NCBI RefSeq assembly: GCF_001542815.1
Contig: NZ_CP006992.1
Location: 5,213,501-5,277,500, forward strand
Length of the DNA stretch: 64,000 nt
Origin: Methylobacterium sp. AMS5
GTDB lineage: Bacteria; Pseudomonadota; Alphaproteobacteria; Rhizobiales; Beijerinckiaceae
Direction of reading: 5' to 3'
The position numbers were made by a program, and so were the translations under genes. Every line of letters begins with the position of its first letter. Position 1 is the first letter of the stretch. This document shows positions 1 through 8,564 of this stretch, in pieces. The notes under the pieces are model-generated. The model was not told the DNA's origin and ran no database searches. It saw only the letters and a list, made by a program, of their open reading frames with translations.

Positions 1-369
1 CTCGGCGCGAGCCGGGCCGCCCTCGCGCCCGCCACGGGTGCCCGGCTCTCCCCCCTCGCCGCCGCGTGCCGCACCGCCGGCCGCTCCGCCGCTCTCGCTG
101 CCACGGGCAGCGCCGCCGACATCGGCGCCGCCACGGGCACCGCCTGCGCCGCCGGCCTCGCCCGCGCCGCCCCGTGCTCCACCGGCTGCTCCGCCGCCCG
201 CACCGCCCGCGCCGCCGGCTGCTCCGCCCGCGCCTCCGCCCGCACCGCCAGCGCCCGTACCGGCACCCCCGCCCCCAGCACCGCCGGCGCCGCCGCCTTG
301 TGCGAGTGCGGTCGCCGCGCCCAGCATCAGGATCGCCGCAGTCGCCGTACTGCGAAAGAACTTCGTCAT
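1..369 (-). CDS. Gly/Ala-rich secreted protein, 3' end cut off by window
   Basis: An open frame starts at ATG 369 on the minus strand and runs off the left edge without a stop. The first 23 or so residues (MTKFFRST, then a hydrophobic stretch ending ATALA) look like a Sec signal peptide cleaved before QGGG. The next 100 residues are almost pure Gly-Ala repeats with scattered Arg, Glu and Ser, so the mature protein begins as a flexible, low-complexity chain. A GGGACGG stretch just upstream could act as a ribosome binding site. No domain is visible in the part present; a folded C-terminal domain may lie outside the window. The overlapping Pro-rich and Arg-rich plus-strand frames here are antisense shadows. 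Function unknown. Confidence 0.6.
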   Translation of the reverse strand, partial: MTKFFRSTATAAILMLGAATALAQGGGAGGAGGGGAGTGAGGAGGGAGGAAGGAGGAGGGAAGGARGGAGEAGGAGGARGGADVGGAARGSESGGAAGGAARGGEGGEPGTRGGREGGPARAE

Positions 370-838
370 GTTCCGTCCCCGTCTTTTCTCGGACACCGAC
401 CTGGCGCCGAATACGGGGACGCAACGGCAAGCGTCGGAAAACCGTTCCCGTTGGTGACTCTCCGAGTTATTCTTTGCGACAAGCGCCGGAATGGGCGAGC
501 GGATACGGTAGCGACCGGAAAAATCCGAAGTAAAATCGATCATGTGTTTGCAATGATCGAAACGGCGACGATGACATCGTGGTCGACTCATCGCATGCCG
601 CGCTGCGGTTCTCTCCACCGTAATCGGAGTGCCGCGGTGTAGCGGCGAGGATGGCATGTCGGCCCTCCCCGAGGTGGGACTGACCGAGCCGAGCGATCCG
701 AGGCCGGGAGCGCAACGTTCCTTGGCATCTGTCACGGAATGGCCGCATACCGCGTCGGTGCTTGGCCGGCCTCGGCTAAATACTGTCCATTGATAAGGGC
801 TCACGGCCGCTCGAGGGCTGGATCATCAGGGGAAACGC
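370..838. other. Intergenic region, no convincing gene
   Basis: This 470-bp gap separates the divergent Gly-rich gene (minus) and the kgtP-like gene (plus), so it should carry both promoters. Positions 460-620 are less GC-rich than the flanks and include a short inverted repeat (CGATCAT...ATGATCG) around 538-560. A minus-strand frame of 93 codons at 467-748 has unremarkable Arg/Ser-rich composition and no recognisable motif, so it is not called. Confidence 0.5.
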
Positions 839-2194
839 ATGCTGGATACCAGCGCCGCCGCGCCGCCGCTCGACGAGGCCGCCGACCGCCGCCGACGCAT
901 CATGGCCATTGTCGGTTCCTCGTCGGGCAATCTCGTCGAGTGGTACGACTTCTACTGCTACGCCTTCTTCGCCCTCTACTTCGCCCCGGTCTTCTTCCCG
1001 GAGGGCGACGACACCGGCCAGCTTCTAAAGTCGGCCGCGGTCTTCGCGGTGGGCTTCTTCATGCGGCCGATCGGCGGCTGGCTGTTCGGGCGCATCGCCG
1101 ACCGTCTCGGGCGCAAGACCTCGCTGATGATCTCGGTGCTGATGATGTGCGGCGGCTCGCTCGCCATCGCCCTGCTGCCGACCTACGCGACCGTCGGCCA
1201 CCTCGCGCCGGTCCTTCTCGTGATCGCGCGCATGGTGCAGGGCCTCTCCGTCGGTGGCGAGTACGGCACCAGCGCGACCTACATGAGCGAGGTCGCGACC
1301 AAGGGGCAGCGCGGATTCTTCGCCTCGTTCCAGTACGTCACGCTGATCGGCGGCCAGTTGCTCGCCTCGCTGGTGCTCGTCGTGCTTCAGAGCTTGCTCA
1401 CGGCCGAGCAACTCACGGCCTGGGGCTGGCGCATCCCCTTCGTCATCGGTGCGCTGGCGGCGGTGGTCGCCCTGTTCCTGCGCCGCTCGCTCTCCGAGAC
1501 GATGAGCGCGGAGAACAAGGATTCGAAGGAAGCGGGAACCCTCTCCGGGCTGCTCAAGCACTGGCGGGCTTTCGCCGTGGTGCTGGCCTATACGGCTGGC
1601 GGGTCGCTGTCGTTCTACACGCTCACGACCTACATGCCGAAGTACCTCTTCAACACCGCCCGTATGGACAAGGTGACCGCATCGCAGGTCACGACGGTGG
1701 CGCTGTTCGCCTACATGGTGATCCAGCCCTTCTTCGGCTGGCTCTCCGACCGGATCGGCCGGAAGACGAACATGCTGCTGTTCAGCGGCCTCGGCATGGT
1801 GATAATCGTGCCGCTGATGACGGCGATCGGCACCACCACCGACCCCGTCCTGTCCTTCTGTCTCATCATGACCGGTCTGGTCGTGATCAGCTTCTACACC
1901 GGCATCAGCGGCATCGTGAAAGCGGAGCTGTTCCCGACCCAGGTGCGTGCGCTCGGTGTCGGCCTGTCCTACGCGGTGGCCAACTCACTGTTCGGTGGCA
2001 CGGCGGAGGCGGTCGCGCTCTGGCTCAAGCATGTCGGCGCGGAGACCAGCTTCTTCTGGTACGTCGCCGTGATGCTGGCGATCTCGTTCATCGCTTCGCT
2101 GATGATGCCGAACCCGAAGCGCCACGGCTATCTCGACGGGGACGGCACCGTCGAGGAGGCACTGGGGCGCAAGGCGAGCCCGGTTCTGGCCTGA
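839..2194 (+). CDS. kgtP: MHS-family MFS transporter, alpha-ketoglutarate permease-like
   Basis: This 451-residue protein is a 12-TM major facilitator of the metabolite:H+ symporter (MHS) subfamily. It probably imports a C4/C5 dicarboxylate such as 2-oxoglutarate with protons across the inner membrane. The family hallmark NLVEWYDF is at residues 31-38. The cytoplasmic loop motif [10 protein letters not shown] is at 84-93, and its second-half counterpart LSDRIGRK is near residue 302. The [12 protein letters not shown] stretch in TM4-5 resembles KgtP/ProP proteins. ATG 839 follows AGGGGAA at 828-834; ATG 902 is a weaker alternative. The gene converges on a dicarboxylate-type dehydrogenase/BKACE operon, which fits an organic-acid substrate. 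The exact substrate is inferred; proline/betaine or citrate transport cannot be excluded from sequence alone. Confidence 0.8.
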   Translation: MLDTSAAAPPLDEAADRRRRIMAIVGSSSGNLVEWYDFYCYAFFALYFAPVFFPEGDDTGQLLKSAAVFAVGFFMRPIGGWLFGRIADRLGRKTSLMISVLMMCGGSLAIALLPTYATVGHLAPVLLVIARMVQGLSVGGEYGTSATYMSEVATKGQRGFFASFQYVTLIGGQLLASLVLVVLQSLLTAEQLTAWGWRIPFVIGALAAVVALFLRRSLSETMSAENKDSKEAGTLSGLLKHWRAFAVVLAYTAGGSLSFYTLTTYMPKYLFNTARMDKVTASQVTTVALFAYMVIQPFFGWLSDRIGRKTNMLLFSGLGMVIIVPLMTAIGTTTDPVLSFCLIMTGLVVISFYTGISGIVKAELFPTQVRALGVGLSYAVANSLFGGTAEAVALWLKHVGAETSFFWYVAVMLAISFIASLMMPNPKRHGYLDGDGTVEEALGRKASPVLA

Positions 2195-2198
2195 TCGG

Positions 2199-2297
2199 CG
2201 CGAGCGTGTCGTTCTGGATATCGATCCAGAACGACACGCTCGCCTCGTGTTTGCGCATTGTCTTTTCCCGAACGCCGAGAGCCACCGCTCGGGACTG
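2199..2297 (+). repeat. Dispersed repeat R1, copy A (palindrome plus tail)
   Basis: A perfect 19-bp inverted repeat (arms 2201-2219 and 2224-2242, 4-nt loop) is followed by a tail containing GTCTTTTCCCGAACGCCG. The same head-plus-tail layout recurs at 38782-38885 (same strand) and 26041-26143 (opposite strand). This is the most diverged of the three clear copies. It lies between the convergent kgtP-like and BKACE genes and its hairpin probably also ends transcription from one or both. Confidence 0.75.
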
Positions 2298-2306
2298 TGC
2301 TTGGGC

Positions 2307-3131
2307 TCAGCCGAGGCGCAGGATCGCCCGCGTCTCGGCCGGCGTCGCCGGCCGGGCGCCGTGCTCGGCGCAGATCCGGGCGGCCAGACGGACAAGGTCG
2401 GCATTGCCATCCGCGAGCCGCTCCTTGGAGAGGCGCACGTTGTCCTCCAGGCCCGTGCGCACGCCCTGCGCACCCCGCGACACGGCCCAGCCCATCACAG
2501 GGCTCTGGAAGCGGCCGATGCCGAAGGCGCCCCAGGTCGCGCCCGGCAACAGGCGCCGGGTCTCCGCCAGCAGGATGTCGAGCAGATGCGGGTCGGGCGG
2601 CAGGGCGTTGCGGATGCCCATGACGAATTGCAGATGGGGCTCGGCGCCGATCACGCCCTCGTCCACGAGGCGGCGCGCGTTGTGGATGTGCGTGAGGTCG
2701 AACACCTCGATCTCCGGGCGTACGCCCTCGTCCTGCATCCGCCGGCCGAGCGCCGTGAACGAGGCGGCCGGGTTCTCATAAACTCCGTCGCCGAAGTTGA
2801 CCGAGCCGGTGGTGAGCGAGGCCATATCGGGCCGGTGGATCAAGCAGGCGCCCCGCTCCGTCGGATCGGGCCCCGCCCCGCTCGTCGAGAACTGGACGAT
2901 CATGTCCGGGCAATGCCGCCGGATGCCCGCCTGCACCGCCGCGAACCGGTCGGGATCGAGTGACGGACTCTCGTCGTCCTCGCGGACATGGATGTGGGCG
3001 AGCGCCGCCCCGGCCTCGTAGGCGGCGTGGGTCGATTCGATCTGCTCGGCGGGCGTGATCGGCACGGTCGGGTTGTCGGCCTTGCGGGCGACCGAGCCGG
3101 TGATCGCGACGGTGACGACGACGGGTCTCAT
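2307..3131 (-). CDS. Beta-keto acid cleavage enzyme (BKACE, DUF849) family protein
   Basis: A 274-residue TIM-barrel enzyme of the BKACE family. Members condense a beta-keto acid with acetyl-CoA to give acetoacetate and a CoA ester (Kce in lysine fermentation is the type member). The metal-binding HIHVRE motif is at residues 46-51 (His46, His48), and the C-terminal RTGLEDN motif (225-231) supplies the conserved Arg and Glu/Asp. I chose ATG 3131 (MRPVVVTVAITG), where family similarity begins; the longer frame to 3254 would overlap the upstream dehydrogenase. The start lies 13 bp after the stop of that dehydrogenase, so the two are one operon. The keto-acid substrate cannot be read from sequence. 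Confidence 0.85.
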   Translation of the reverse strand: MRPVVVTVAITGSVARKADNPTVPITPAEQIESTHAAYEAGAALAHIHVREDDESPSLDPDRFAAVQAGIRRHCPDMIVQFSTSGAGPDPTERGACLIHRPDMASLTTGSVNFGDGVYENPAASFTALGRRMQDEGVRPEIEVFDLTHIHNARRLVDEGVIGAEPHLQFVMGIRNALPPDPHLLDILLAETRRLLPGATWGAFGIGRFQSPVMGWAVSRGAQGVRTGLEDNVRLSKERLADGNADLVRLAARICAEHGARPATPAETRAILRLG

Positions 3132-3144
3132 CGCGGCCGGTCCT

Positions 3145-4224
3145 TCAGCCCAGCGCCTGTTCGACCGCGCGGCCGCAGGCCTGCGTGTCGGCGCTGCCGC
3201 CGAGATCGCGCGTGCGCAAAGTCCGCTCTGAGAGTACCCGCTCGATGGCGGCAACGATCTCGGCGGCGGCCTCCCGCTCGCCGAGATGCTCCAGCATCAT
3301 CGCCCCCGACCAGATCTGGCCGATCGGGTTGGCGATCCCCTGGCCGGCGATGTCGGGGGCCGAGCCGTGCACCGGTTCGAACACGGACGGATAGAGCCGA
3401 TCCGGATTGATGTTGCCCGAGGGCGCGATGCCGATGGTGCCGGTGCAGGCGGGCCCGAGATCGGAGAGGATGTCGCCGAAGAGATTGGAGGCGACCACCA
3501 CATCGAACCGATCCGGGTTCAGTACGAAATGCGCGGTCAGGATGTCGATGTGGTACTGGTCCCAACGGATATCGGGGTAGCCCTCAGCCACGGCCCGCAC
3601 CCGCTCGTCCCAGAACGGCATGGTGATCGAGATGCCGTTCGATTTGGTCGCCGAGGTCAGGTGACGCTTGGGCCGGCTCTGCGCCAGCTCGAAGGCGAAT
3701 TTCAGCACGCGATCGACGCCGTGGCGGGTGAACACCGATTCCTGGACTGCGAACTCGCGCTCGGTGCCGGCGAACATCCGCCCGCCCGCATTGGAATACT
3801 CGCCCTCGGTGTTCTCGCGGACGACCCAGAAGTCGATGTCGCCGGGCTTGCGGCCGGCCAGCGGTGACGGCACGCCCGGCATCAAGCGCACCGGGCGCAG
3901 ATTGACGTATTGGTCGAACTCGCGCCGGAACTGGATCAGCGAGCCCCAGAGCGAGATGTGGTCGGGCACGCGCTCGGGCATGCCGACGGCGCCGAAGAAG
4001 ATCGCGTCGTGGGAGCCGATTTGCGCCTTCCAGTCCTCGGGCATCATCCGCCCGTGCGCCTCGTAGTAGTCGCAGCTCGCGAAATCGAACCAGTCCTGCA
4101 CGATCTCGAAGCCGTGGCGGGCGGCGGCCCGCTCCAGAACCCGAACGCCCTCCGGCATGACTTCCTTGCCGATGCCGTCGCCGGGGATCACCGCGATCCG
4201 GTAGCTGCGCTTCGTCCCGCCCAT
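3145..4224 (-). CDS. Tartrate/D-malate dehydrogenase (decarboxylating), isopropylmalate dehydrogenase family
   Basis: A 359-residue NAD-dependent decarboxylating dehydrogenase of the isocitrate/isopropylmalate family, closest in layout to TtuC/DmlA (tartrate or D-malate dehydrogenase). The N-terminal VIPGDGIGKEVMPEG motif, the substrate-loop RxxxGEYSN-type segment (RENTEGEYSNAGG), the metal-binding SNLFGDILSDLG and the nucleotide-binding HGSAPDIAGQGIANP are all present. The length fits the family (about 350-365). ATG 4224 is the only sensible start. It is the first gene of an operon with the BKACE enzyme. Oxidation of a hydroxy diacid to a keto acid, followed by BKACE cleavage and import by the neighbouring transporter, would be a coherent catabolic set. 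That linkage is inference. Confidence 0.85.
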   Translation of the reverse strand: MGGTKRSYRIAVIPGDGIGKEVMPEGVRVLERAAARHGFEIVQDWFDFASCDYYEAHGRMMPEDWKAQIGSHDAIFFGAVGMPERVPDHISLWGSLIQFRREFDQYVNLRPVRLMPGVPSPLAGRKPGDIDFWVVRENTEGEYSNAGGRMFAGTEREFAVQESVFTRHGVDRVLKFAFELAQSRPKRHLTSATKSNGISITMPFWDERVRAVAEGYPDIRWDQYHIDILTAHFVLNPDRFDVVVASNLFGDILSDLGPACTGTIGIAPSGNINPDRLYPSVFEPVHGSAPDIAGQGIANPIGQIWSGAMMLEHLGEREAAAEIVAAIERVLSERTLRTRDLGGSADTQACGRAVEQALG

Positions 4225-4365
4225 GGTCGTCGCCTCGTGCCCGCCCCCGGCGTCTCACTTGCGCCAGCGTCTCGCGGCGTCAATGGCGGGAGGCGACAAG
4301 CGGGGTCTTTGCTTGCGGGCGGGGGGCTTCAGGGGACGGACATCGGAATTGTCGAGGGCGGCGGC

Positions 4366-4839
4366 TCAGTTGATCGAGCCGGTCGTCTCGCCGGGGCAGG
4401 TCTCCTGAGCGCGGGCGCGCAGGACGCGCTTCAGGCGCAACGGCTGCGAGCCGTCGGCACCGTGCAGCGTGCCGACCAGCGCGTCGGATCCGGCCGTGCC
4501 GCGGAAGCTGACGAGACCGGCGCTCGTCTCGACATGAAAGGCGACATCCTTCGTGCTGTCGTCGATCACGACGGCGGTCTCGATCGGGGCCGGCAGACCC
4601 GCCCCCTCGTAGACGAGGTTGTCGCCCTTGGGCCAGCGCTTGAGTGTGATGCGCCGGCCGGCCTGCGCGCCGTCCGCCGGCATCGTGCAGAGGTCGGCGT
4701 AGACGTAGGTGCCGGAGACCCAGCTCGTGCGCGCCTCCGCCGGCGGGGGGGCAAGACCAGCTAGCGCCGAGGCGGCGACGAAGCCAGCGACCAAGCTACC
4801 GCGGAGTCCGGAGCGTGCGAGGTGGCCGGCTGACGACAT
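4366..4839 (-). CDS. Secreted hypothetical protein
   Basis: A 157-residue protein with an N-terminal signal segment (SLVAGFVAASALAGL followed by PPAEA) and a mature part of about 120 residues. Two Cys residues, one in DLCTMP and one in the C-terminal ETCPGE, may form a disulfide in the periplasm. No catalytic motif is visible. The mature chain looks beta-rich, with alternating hydrophobic residues and several short Gly/Asp turns. The gene is monocistronic, upstream of the dehydrogenase operon on the same strand with about 140 bp between. GC content and codon use match the core genome. Function unknown. Confidence 0.65.
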   Translation of the reverse strand: MSSAGHLARSGLRGSLVAGFVAASALAGLAPPPAEARTSWVSGTYVYADLCTMPADGAQAGRRITLKRWPKGDNLVYEGAGLPAPIETAVVIDDSTKDVAFHVETSAGLVSFRGTAGSDALVGTLHGADGSQPLRLKRVLRARAQETCPGETTGSIN

Positions 4840-4949
4840 GTCGATCCTTTCCGTCCGGCACCGAGTCGGCGCCCGGAACAGAAAGGCTCAGGCCCTGCCC
4901 GGTTCCGTTGCCATCTCGGTGCAAGGTGCGCGCCAGCACGTTCCGGGCT

Positions 4950-5834
4950 TCACGCGTGGGCGCCTTGCCAGGCCTCTAGGCCCGCCTGGTCGAGGACGGC
5001 GAAATCTTCGTCGCTCAGGGTGAGGGTTGCGCCCGCGGCATTCTCGGCGAGGTGGCCGGGATCGCAGGTGCCGGGGATCGGCAGCATCACCGGCGAGCGC
5101 TTCAAGAGCCATGCGATCGCGACCGCGCTGCCGCTCGCGCCGAGACGCCCGGCGATCGATTCCAAGGCCGAACCGGGGCCGGCCAGCGATCCCTTGTCGA
5201 GGGGCGCCCACGGGATGAAGCCGATGCCGTGCCGCTCGCAATGCGCCAGCACTGCCTCGCTGGTGCGATCGACGAGATTGTAGCGGTTCTGCACGCTCGC
5301 GACGGGGAAGAACTTCTGGGCCGCCTCGATGTCCTCGGCCGAGACCTCGGACAGGCCGACATGGCGGATCAACCCCTCCGCCCGCATCCGGGCAATCGCC
5401 TCGAACTGCACCTCGCGGGGGCAGTCCGGGCCGATCCGATGAAGCTGCCACAGGTCGATCCGCTCGAGACCGAGCCGCCGCAGGCTCATCAGCACGCATT
5501 GGCGCAGGTAATCGGGATTGCCGACGGGCTGCCAGATGTCGGGCCCGTGCCGCGTCAGGCCGCCCTTGGTCGCGATGACGCCCTCGTAGGGATAAAGCGT
5601 CTCGCGGATCAGATCCTCGCTGACGAAGGGGCCGTAGCTGTCGGCGGTGTCGATCAGGTCGATCCCGAGGCCGGGTACCGCTCACCGGGTCGCCTTCGCC
5701 TTGTCCCGGTCGCGCGGATCGCCCCAGATGCCGGGCCCGGTGATGCGCATGGCGCCGAACCCGAGCCGGTGAACGGTGAGATCCCCGCCGATCGCGAAGG
5801 GGCCCGATGCCTCGACGCTCGTCGTGTCCGTGTT
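4950..5834 (-). pseudogene. Aldo/keto reductase, broken (lost start, in-frame TGA)
   Basis: Minus-strand translation gives a continuous aldo/keto reductase from about 5834 to 4950, interrupted by one in-frame TGA at 5684-5682. Before the stop are [18 protein letters not shown] and the first strand. After it come the catalytic LIDTADSYG (Asp, Tyr), the ATKGG lysine and WQLHRI histidine, and a complete C-terminal half ending [10 protein letters not shown]. No ATG or GTG lies in frame at the expected start; an AAC-ACG-GAC run stands where ATG-ACG-GAC would be expected. The catalytic tetrad is intact, so decay looks recent, or the assembly carries errors here. An internal start at 5495 could make only a truncated 181-residue barrel. 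Confidence 0.75.
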
Positions 5835-5906
5835 CCTCTCGCAGCATTCCCTCTGACGGGAGAACCCGAAAGCCCGCTGCCAGGTCCGTTGCCGGCGCGA
5901 GGCGCC

Positions 5907-6711
5907 TCAGAACTCGCGGATCAGCCGCAGGGCCGCGACGAGCCCGGCGTCACGGTCCGTTCGGAACTCGACACCGAGGCCGGCCTGGAGGCTCGTCAGC
6001 TCCGTGAGCCGGCGGTGGATCTGGGGAATGACGAGGGCGCGGGTGCGGTCGTCCCCGGCGATGTCCTGCCTCAGGTTGACTTCGAGCCCCAGCACCGTCT
6101 CGGGATCGAAGTCGTAGAAGACGGAATGGTTGAGGAGCAGTGAGGTTGGCCCGAACTGACGCAGGCCGACCTGCCGCAATCCGGCCATGCTCAGCATGCT
6201 CCAGCGCCCGTCGAAGCGGTATCCGGAGATGTAGAGCAGCGAATTGCGGAACGTCGCGCTGCCGCGCTCGACTTGGCCGATATACTGCCAGCCGTGGATC
6301 CAGCGCCCGCCTGCCCCCGTGCCGAACGTGCCCTGAAGCGCGAACTTGACCTGCGTCAGGCGTCCGTCCTCGAACGGAAGCTCCAGCTCGAACGACTGGC
6401 CGTCGGCATAGGCGTATTCGAGTTCGGGCGCCCAATCCGTCGGACCCCGGCTCAGGGGCCGCATCGTCAGCACGTTGATCTCGCGCTCGCCCGCGCGCGC
6501 GCCGAGCGGACGGAGCAGATCGAACACCATCGGCTCGGGGATGCGCGGGCTCTCCGATGCAAGCGGTTCCGCCCGTGCCGTCCCGGGCAGGGCAAGGGCG
6601 GTCAGGACGGCCGCGATGCGCCCGACCGTCGCCGCGCGCGGACCCGACGCAGGGCGGGCCGCCTGGCGGACGGGCCGATCGATGAGGCCTCGATGGGATC
6701 GGTGCGGCACC
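5907..6711 (-). CDS. Probable outer-membrane beta-barrel protein, function unknown
   Basis: The open frame extends to ATG 6818, but that N-terminus is Arg/Pro-rich and unlike a protein start. A GTG near 6711 (reading PHRSHRGLID) followed by a signal-like stretch (VGRIAAVLTALALPGTARA) is more plausible, so the start is uncertain. The mature part has alternating polar and hydrophobic residues (LEYAYADGQSFELELPF, YISGYRFDGRW, SLLLNHSVFYDF) and ends in LRLIREF with a terminal Phe, the usual signature of a protein inserted by BamA. It resembles small transporter-like or heavy-metal-resistance barrel proteins of Rhizobiales, but I cannot assign a family. It lies downstream of htrA on the same strand, beyond the htrA terminator. 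Confidence 0.55.
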
Positions 6712-6841
6712 GGTCTCAGGGTCCGTGCGTCTCTTCGCGTGACGTCCGGCGCGGTCGCGGGACCGGACGGACGTTGGTAGACGCTGGCGGGTGGCAGGCC
6801 AATCCGTCCGGGCAGCATGGCGGCGGACGTGAGCGGACACC

Positions 6842-6872
6842 AAAAAATGCGCCCGCTCGGGGGAGCGGGCGC
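6842..6872 (-). terminator. Rho-independent terminator of htrA
   Basis: A perfect 10-bp GC stem (6849-6858 with 6863-6872) with a GGGG loop is followed on the minus strand by six T residues (A-tract 6842-6847 on the plus strand). It sits 67 bp beyond the htrA stop. Confidence 0.85.
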
Positions 6873-6938
6873 GAAGTCGGCAGGAGGCAGAGGACGGTTG
6901 GCGGGGCCGGAACGGTCCCGCCGTCATTTGCGAGGGGA

Positions 6939-8450
6939 TCAGCCCTCCTTCTTGCCGAGGGCCACGGCGACGAAGCGGGTCTGGCCCTTGGCGCTCTTCA
7001 CCCGCATCAGCACGGCCTTGCGGCCGTTCGACTCGGCGGCGCGGATCTGTGCCTGGACGTCGGAGGGCTTCGAGACGCTGGTGCCGGCGACATCCAGGAT
7101 CACGTCGCCCTGGGCGATGCCCTTGGCCGCAGCCGGGCCGTCGGGATCGACATCCATCACCGCCACGCCCTCGTCGCCGAGGCCGACGTCGTTCGCCGGC
7201 GCAAGGCTGAGGCCGAGGCGCGGCTGGCCACCGGACGAGCTGTCGCCGCGGCTCGCGACCTTGGCGTCGGTCGGCAGCGTGCCGAGTTCGACCGTCGCGA
7301 CGTCGCTCTTGCCGCCCCGCAGATAGGCGAGCTTCACTTCGGTGCCCGGCTTGAGGCCGGCGATGCGGCGCGAGAGGTCGCGGGCATCGTTGACCGGGGC
7401 CCCGTTGACCGACTCGATCACGTCACCCGATTTCAGGCCGGCCTTGGCGGCGGGGGTGCCGTTCTCGGCGTGATCGACCAGCGCGCCCTTGGCCTTGTCG
7501 AGGCCGAGGCCGTCGGCGATGTCCTTGGTCACCGGCTGGACCTGCACGCCGAGATAGCCGCGCACCACCTTGCCGTCGCTGCGGAGCTGATCGACCACCG
7601 TCTGCACCGTCTCGGCGGGGATCGCGAAGGCGAGGCCGACCGAGCCGCCCGACGGCGAGGCGATCGCCGTGTTCACGCCCACGACCTCGCCGTTGACGTT
7701 GAAGGTCGGGCCGCCGGAATTGCCCTTGTTGATCGGCGCGTCGATCTGGAGGAAGTCGTCGTAGGGGCCGGCGCCGATGTCGCGGCCGCGGGCCGAGACG
7801 ATGCCCGCCGTCACCGTACCGCCGAGGCCGAACGGGTTGCCGATGGCCACGACCCAGTCGCCGACGCGCGGGGCGTTCTTGCCGAACTGGACGTAGGGAT
7901 AGCTGCCGCTCTCGGTGATCTTGAGGAGCGCGATGTCGGTCTTCGGATCCTTGCCGATCACCTTGGCGTCGAGGGTGCGGCTGTCGTCCAGTGTGACCTG
8001 AACCGTCTTGGCCTTGTCGACGACGTGGTTGTTGGTCACCACGTAGCCGTCCGCCGAGATGATGAAGCCCGAGCCGACCGCGCCGCGCTCGCCGCGCTGC
8101 GGCATGCCGCGCCCGCCCGGAGCACCTGGACCGCCCTGGCCGAAGCGCTTGAAGAACTCGCGCAGTTGCGGCGGCACCTGCTGCATGTTGGGGCCGCCGG
8201 GGCTGTCGTCGTCATCGTCGGCATTGCTGTCGAGCTTCACCTTCACGGCGACGACACCCGGCTTCACCTTGTCGACGACGTTGGCGAACGAGCCCGGCGG
8301 GTGCTCGGGCGCTTCGATCGGGGTCTTGGGCAGGGCCTGGGCGTAAGCCTGGGTCGTGGGCTCGGTGAGGCCGAACCCGGCCGCGCCGCCCGCGACGAGG
8401 GCGGCTGCGGCGACGGAGGCGAAGGCGCGGCGGCGGACAGTCATGGTCAT
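6939..8450 (-). CDS. degP: Periplasmic serine protease HtrA/DegP (Do family)
   Basis: A 503-residue Do-type protease/chaperone that degrades misfolded periplasmic proteins. A signal peptide covers residues 1-38 (cleavage after AYAQA). The trypsin-like domain carries the catalytic triad His142 (TNNHVVD), Asp172 (KTDIALLK) and Ser245 (KGNSGGP), followed by two PDZ domains (about 285-375 and 405-495). A Gly/Pro-rich LA-loop insertion at 84-120 (GGPNMQQVPPQ and GQGGPGAPGGRGM) is typical of alphaproteobacterial members. The gene is followed by a strong terminator. ATG 8450 and ATG 8444 both precede the same MTVRRR leader. Function is secure; which of several Do paralogues this is cannot be told. 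Confidence 0.95.
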   Translation of the reverse strand: MTMTVRRRAFASVAAAALVAGGAAGFGLTEPTTQAYAQALPKTPIEAPEHPPGSFANVVDKVKPGVVAVKVKLDSNADDDDDSPGGPNMQQVPPQLREFFKRFGQGGPGAPGGRGMPQRGERGAVGSGFIISADGYVVTNNHVVDKAKTVQVTLDDSRTLDAKVIGKDPKTDIALLKITESGSYPYVQFGKNAPRVGDWVVAIGNPFGLGGTVTAGIVSARGRDIGAGPYDDFLQIDAPINKGNSGGPTFNVNGEVVGVNTAIASPSGGSVGLAFAIPAETVQTVVDQLRSDGKVVRGYLGVQVQPVTKDIADGLGLDKAKGALVDHAENGTPAAKAGLKSGDVIESVNGAPVNDARDLSRRIAGLKPGTEVKLAYLRGGKSDVATVELGTLPTDAKVASRGDSSSGGQPRLGLSLAPANDVGLGDEGVAVMDVDPDGPAAAKGIAQGDVILDVAGTSVSKPSDVQAQIRAAESNGRKAVLMRVKSAKGQTRFVAVALGKKEG

Positions 8451-8564
8451 GGAGGTCTCCGACGGGAAATGGGTCGGTCGGCCGCCCTTCCGTTCGAACG
8501 GCGGGGCGGCGATCCGTGAGGAGACTCCTAGAGGTCCGAGCCTGACCGCCGGATGGCGCGAAGA

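Noticed and set aside
467..748. 93-codon minus-strand frame before the kgtP-like gene
   Set aside because: Shadow-like composition and no ribosome binding site; region better explained as divergent promoters.
739..2781. Very long plus-strand frame (680 codons) overlapping kgtP
   Set aside because: It is a GC-rich shadow of the kgtP-like gene: Arg/Ala-rich, no motif, and it runs through the terminator-like repeat R1.
6273..8519. 748-codon plus-strand frame opposite htrA
   Set aside because: Antisense to the well-supported protease; His/Asp/Arg-rich composition typical of the complement of a GC-rich gene.
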